Source: an uncultured Pseudomonadota bacterium (GTDB taxonomy: Bacteria > Myxococcota_A > UBA796 > SXON01). Taken from it: a DNA stretch of 64,000 nt. This document shows, in pieces, positions 61,479 to 64,000 of this stretch (within the stretch, counting starts at the first letter, position 1; the number at the start of each line of letters is the position of its first letter). The DNA is taken from assembly GCA_903844155.1 (NCBI GenBank), contig CAIMSU010000366.1, positions 1-64,000 on the forward strand, in the 5' to 3' direction. Under the pieces are notes generated by a model. That model did no database searches, was not told where the DNA came from, and saw only the letters and a list, made by a program, of their open reading frames with translations. The position numbers and the translations under genes were made by a program.

Positions 61479-62426
61479 TCAGGGGATGACGATGCCGACC
61501 GTCGCGATCATGTCGCCCGGCCGGACGAAGCGTTGGCCGAGGCGCTGGATGAGCCAGCCGCCAACCGGAGCGGTGACGAGCACGCGATCGCCGGGGCGCT
61601 CCAGCGGAATGAGCTGGCCGACGACCTCGCCCGTCTCGATGGTGCCGCCGAGCGGGGCGATCGGCTCGAAGATGCCGGCGCCAGGGGCGCGGATGATGTG
61701 GCGGTGGACGAACACGGCGTTGTGCTTTGGCGGCGGGGTCAGCGCGGCTTCCGGCGCGACGCAGCCGGTGAGCACCGCCAGTCGCAAAAGACCGGCGATC
61801 GCCCGACGCATCAGCGGCTCGTCCAGCTCGGGCAGATCGGCCATCTCGACCGCCATGACATCCACGCCACGCTGCTCCATCGCCGCGTCGATGCTCGAGT
61901 TGAAGATCTTGATGTCCTCTGGCGCAGACCCGAAAACCCAGACGACGTGGGGGTCGAGGGCCTGGATGTACCGCTGGTGGCGGGCGTGGCGCTCCGCCGA
62001 CTGGCCGGGGGGCTGGATGGCCAGCAGTGGCGTTCGCATCACGAAGTTGTGAAGGTTGATCGCCAGCTCACAGCCGGCAACCACGTCGCAGAGCGTCGCG
62101 GCGAGGCGTCGGGTCAGCGCCGGACCACCCCCACCGTCGCCCACCCGGTTCATGTCCTCATCGTCCCAGTTGCTCCACCGCGCCCGTTGCATGAGCGCGG
62201 GCGGGTTGGCCGCTGCAACGACGCGGATCCCCGCCGTCAGCGGCAGGTCCCGGAGCGCGACGACCAGCCGGTCGACAAGCAGGATCGGCGAGGGCTCGTC
62301 CCCGTGAATCCCCGCGATGACCGCCAGCTTCCGGGGCTCCGGGCCGATGTCGACGACCGGGAGGTGGACAGCCATGCCGCCGGCGTCCGAGACGGGGATG
62401 CGTGAATAGCGCGGGGCGGACTGCAT
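61479..62426 (-). CDS. Succinylglutamate desuccinylase/aspartoacylase family protein
   Basis: 315 residues of the AstE/AspA zinc carboxypeptidase-like family. Zn ligands are in AGIHGDEPSP (GIHGDE, about 38-46) and the later His in AINLHNF. The catalytic Glu is probably in AVEMADLPE. A C-terminal beta-barrel-like domain (GGTIETGEVVGQLIPLERPGDRVLV) has the shape seen in the wider family. It probably hydrolyses an N-acyl amino acid or peptide amide; the substrate is unknown. Starts 3 bp after the membrane-protein gene upstream. Confidence 0.87.
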   Translation of the reverse strand: MQSAPRYSRIPVSDAGGMAVHLPVVDIGPEPRKLAVIAGIHGDEPSPILLVDRLVVALRDLPLTAGIRVVAAANPPALMQRARWSNWDDEDMNRVGDGGGGPALTRRLAATLCDVVAGCELAINLHNFVMRTPLLAIQPPGQSAERHARHQRYIQALDPHVVWVFGSAPEDIKIFNSSIDAAMEQRGVDVMAVEMADLPELDEPLMRRAIAGLLRLAVLTGCVAPEAALTPPPKHNAVFVHRHIIRAPGAGIFEPIAPLGGTIETGEVVGQLIPLERPGDRVLVTAPVGGWLIQRLGQRFVRPGDMIATVGIVIP

Positions 62427-62429
62427 TGT

Positions 62430-63140
62430 CTAGCCGTTGACCTGGCGCAGGTACGCCAGCACGCCGAGCGCCTCCCGGGCGCGTTGCGCGGCGAGCTCGG
62501 GGGTGGGAAGGCTGCAGATGATCTCGATGCCGTCGGCATCGTGGCTGATCCACTCGCTCTCGCTCAGGTCAAAGAAGCGGTCCATGCGCTGCACGATGCC
62601 CATGTCGTTCATGTGCGCGCGCGCGAGGGCGGGCAGCTCCGCGTACAGCTCCCAGCTCCTTCCCTCGCCAGCGGGCTTGAATTCAGCAAAGGCGGCGGGG
62701 AGTTCCTCGCCGAGCCGCACGAACAGGAGCGGCTGTCGCGCCGGAACCTCCTGACGGACCACCAGCGTCGGCGGCGCTCCGGGCAGCGCCTGCACCTCGA
62801 GCTTTCGTCCCTCCCTCGCAGACGAAAACCCGATTCCCCCACCTGCGACGGGGAAGATCCCCTGGCCGTGCTCCATCGCCAGGCGCGAGAGCGCGCTCTC
62901 GTAGGGACTCCACAGGCGCGCATGGCGAGTCACGATGAAGTACCGTGTGCCTCCGCCGAGGAGCAGGACCAACCCGACGCCGACCATGCCCATGGTCACC
63001 GTGGCCGCCTCGCCCTTCAGCTCCTCCGGGTGCCGTCCCTCCAGCACGGACAAAGCGGACAACACAAAACCCTCCGGGAGCGCCAACACCAGGAGGGTGA
63101 ATCCGATCATCGCCGCGAGGAGCGGTGCGACGTTTTTCAT
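62430..63140 (-). CDS. Membrane protein of unknown function
   Basis: 236 residues. Two N-terminal membrane helices (about 5-30 and 45-65; GMVGVGLVLLLGGGTRYFIV) and a soluble domain of about 170 residues rich in Arg, Glu and Leu, probably cytoplasmic, with no recognised motif. Its stop is 3 bp before the next gene's start codon, so it is likely in one operon with the aspartoacylase-like and GST genes. Function unknown. Confidence 0.7.
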   Translation of the reverse strand: MKNVAPLLAAMIGFTLLVLALPEGFVLSALSVLEGRHPEELKGEAATVTMGMVGVGLVLLLGGGTRYFIVTRHARLWSPYESALSRLAMEHGQGIFPVAGGGIGFSSAREGRKLEVQALPGAPPTLVVRQEVPARQPLLFVRLGEELPAAFAEFKPAGEGRSWELYAELPALARAHMNDMGIVQRMDRFFDLSESEWISHDADGIEIICSLPTPELAAQRAREALGVLAYLRQVNG

Positions 63141-63167
63141 GGCCCCGACCCGGCTTGCCCGGTGAGC

Positions 63168-63398
63168 CTACAGAAGCTCGAGCCCCTGATCGCGGAGCAC
63201 CTGCCCCAGCGTCTTGCGCGAGAGCGTGCGCAGCGCGCGGGTCGAGAGCTTCAACGTCACGAACTTCTGCTCCTCTTCCCACCAGATCCGCTTGACCTGC
63301 AGGTTGGGGAGCTGCCGACGCTTGGTCTTGATGTTCGAGTGCGAGACTTTGTGGGCGACGTTCGGGCGCTTGCCGGTGAGGTCACAGATGCGGGCCAT
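63168..63398 (-). CDS. rpmB: 50S ribosomal protein L28
   Basis: 76 residues, normal length. The complete family pattern is visible: MARICDLTGKRP, GHKVSHSNIKTKRRQLPNLQ-type block and IKLSTRALRTL-type block. L28 is a large-subunit protein near the E-site. It lacks the CXXC zinc pair; one Cys remains at CDLTGK. Located alone, not beside rpmG. A promoter with TATAAA lies upstream (63443-63469, minus strand). ATG 63398. Confidence 0.94.
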   Translation of the reverse strand: MARICDLTGKRPNVAHKVSHSNIKTKRRQLPNLQVKRIWWEEEQKFVTLKLSTRALRTLSRKTLGQVLRDQGLELL

Positions 63399-63442
63399 GG
63401 CGAAATCCTTTGCCCGGACGGGCAGGCATGAACGGGGGCGCG

Positions 63443-63469
63443 TTTATACCGCGGTTGTGGGGACGGCAA
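63443..63469 (-). promoter_or_regulatory. Candidate promoter of rpmB
   Basis: On the minus strand TTGCCG (63469-63464) and TATAAA (63448-63443) are separated by 15 bp, slightly short but otherwise good. They fall in the 72-bp gap between the Rieske stop and the rpmB start, leaving a 44-base leader that contains the small hairpin GCCCG-GA-CGGGC. Confidence 0.4.
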
Positions 63470-63470
63470 C

Positions 63471-63977
63471 CTACAGCTTGACGCAGACCGCGTTGCCGAC
63501 GATCTGCACCGGGTAGGTCGGCACGGAAGCGTAGGCGTTTGTCTTGCATTTTCCGTCACGAACGTCGAATTGCCAGCCGTGGTAGGGGCAGGACACAATG
63601 TGGCCGTCAAGGCTCCCCTCGCCGAGCGGGCCGTCCGCATGGGCGCAGGTGTTGGAGATGGCGTGGTAGGTGCCGCCCACGTTGGCGACGGCGATGGCGG
63701 TGCCGCCGATGATGATCTCGATGATCTTCCCGGCTTCCAACGCGTTCTTGTGGAGGACCACCTCGTAGCCGTCCGGCGGCGTGACGTCACGTGGAGGCTC
63801 CATCTTCAACGCCAGGGACTTCTCAGCGGCCTCGACCGGCTGGGAGGCGCGCTTCGGCGTCGGCGCAGGCGTAGGCTCGGATGTGGTGGATCGGTTGCCG
63901 CCGAACAGCTTCGCTCGCGCCCGGCTACGAAAGCCCTGGGGACGCCCGAGGAGGATGGTCTTGATCAGGGTCAGCAT
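63471..63977 (-). CDS. Rieske [2Fe-2S] domain protein
   Basis: 168 residues. A basic N-terminus (1-30) and Pro/Thr linker precede a Rieske domain: the cluster motifs are CAHADG (Cys-X-His) and CPYHGW (Cys-X2-His). It resembles a Rieske-type ferredoxin or a nitrite-reductase-small-subunit-like electron carrier. No signal peptide with Arg-Arg is clear, so it is probably cytoplasmic. The partner oxidoreductase is not in the window; the upstream gene lies beyond the right edge. Confidence 0.85.
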   Translation of the reverse strand: MLTLIKTILLGRPQGFRSRARAKLFGGNRSTTSEPTPAPTPKRASQPVEAAEKSLALKMEPPRDVTPPDGYEVVLHKNALEAGKIIEIIIGGTAIAVANVGGTYHAISNTCAHADGPLGEGSLDGHIVSCPYHGWQFDVRDGKCKTNAYASVPTYPVQIVGNAVCVKL

Positions 63978-64000
63978 GGTGCGCTCGGAGTCGGGCGCAC

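Noticed and set aside
1-64000. CRISPR arrays, rRNA or tRNA genes
   Set aside because: No regularly spaced direct repeats and no tRNA-like cloverleaf or rRNA stretches noticed on reading; a covariance search could not be run.

Overview
The window is GC-rich, densely coded double-stranded chromosome from a Gram-negative bacterium with an outer membrane (LpxL-type acyltransferase, Omp85-like and other beta-barrel proteins, TolQ/TolR, OPX export protein). The best fit is Myxococcota or a close deltaproteobacterial relative. The evidence is an AgmX/PglI-type C-terminal tail protein next to TPR and TolQ/R genes, lipoproteins with Asp-Thr repeat linkers carrying SUMF1 or FG-GAP domains, and long TPR proteins. 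This placement is inference; no 16S or marker phylogeny was possible. I found no rRNA, tRNA, CRISPR array, phage or transposase gene.

Layout. 0.3-1.5 kb: an S11 D,D-peptidase. 8.4-1.5 kb (minus strand): a tight operon of small lipoprotein, MoxR ATPase, DUF58 protein, TgpA-like transglutaminase, AMP-dependent acyl ligase and LpxL-like acyltransferase. 8.6-12.1 kb: a degenerate-P-loop TPR protein and a lipoprotein. 12.1-16.7 kb: pteridine and flavin genes. These are FolE2 with a fused XRE helix-turn-helix, divergent from QueD, then a J-domain protein, RibE and a RibBA whose GTP cyclohydrolase II half is degenerate. 16.7-17.4 kb: a gene-poor patch of palindromic repeats. 17.4-22.1 kb: a small conserved protein, a DoxX-like protein, an NtrC-type regulator and an SppA peptidase with a long barrel-like N-terminus. 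22.4-24.0 kb: PBP4-type DacB.

24.1-35.6 kb is the most distinctive block: nine co-directional genes, mostly overlapping or closely spaced. They encode a coiled-coil secreted protein, two large periplasmic TPR proteins, a TPR lipoprotein, a 77-residue secreted protein, a TolQ/ExbB-type channel, two TolR/ExbD-type proteins and an AgmX/PglI-tail TonB-like protein. This looks like a proton-driven trans-envelope machine related to myxobacterial Agl/Glt gliding or cargo systems. A 188-bp element with perfect 16-bp inverted ends sits between the second TolR gene and the PglI-like gene. 35.9-38.7 kb: a secreted protein, an outer-membrane barrel and a short OPX protein, probably a two-part polysaccharide exporter. 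38.8-45.4 kb: FtsK, a SUMF1 lipoprotein, an orphan rplC and a UbiB-family kinase. 45.6-51.8 kb: a peptide-type ABC importer (with a fused double ATPase) and a small MscS channel. 51.8-56.4 kb: an M48 protease fused to a pilin-like domain, an FG-GAP lipoprotein and a D15-like barrel. 56.5-60.8 kb: pstS-pstC-pstA-pstB-phoU with a candidate Pho box. 60.8-64 kb (minus strand): a GST, an aspartoacylase-family protein, a membrane protein, rpmB and a Rieske protein.

Two related composite palindromes sit just upstream of the two ABC solute-binding-protein genes (45.5 and 56.4 kb) and share an identical 21-bp core in opposite orientation. Several secreted proteins use very short signal peptides with no positive charge at the N-terminus, apparently a lineage habit.
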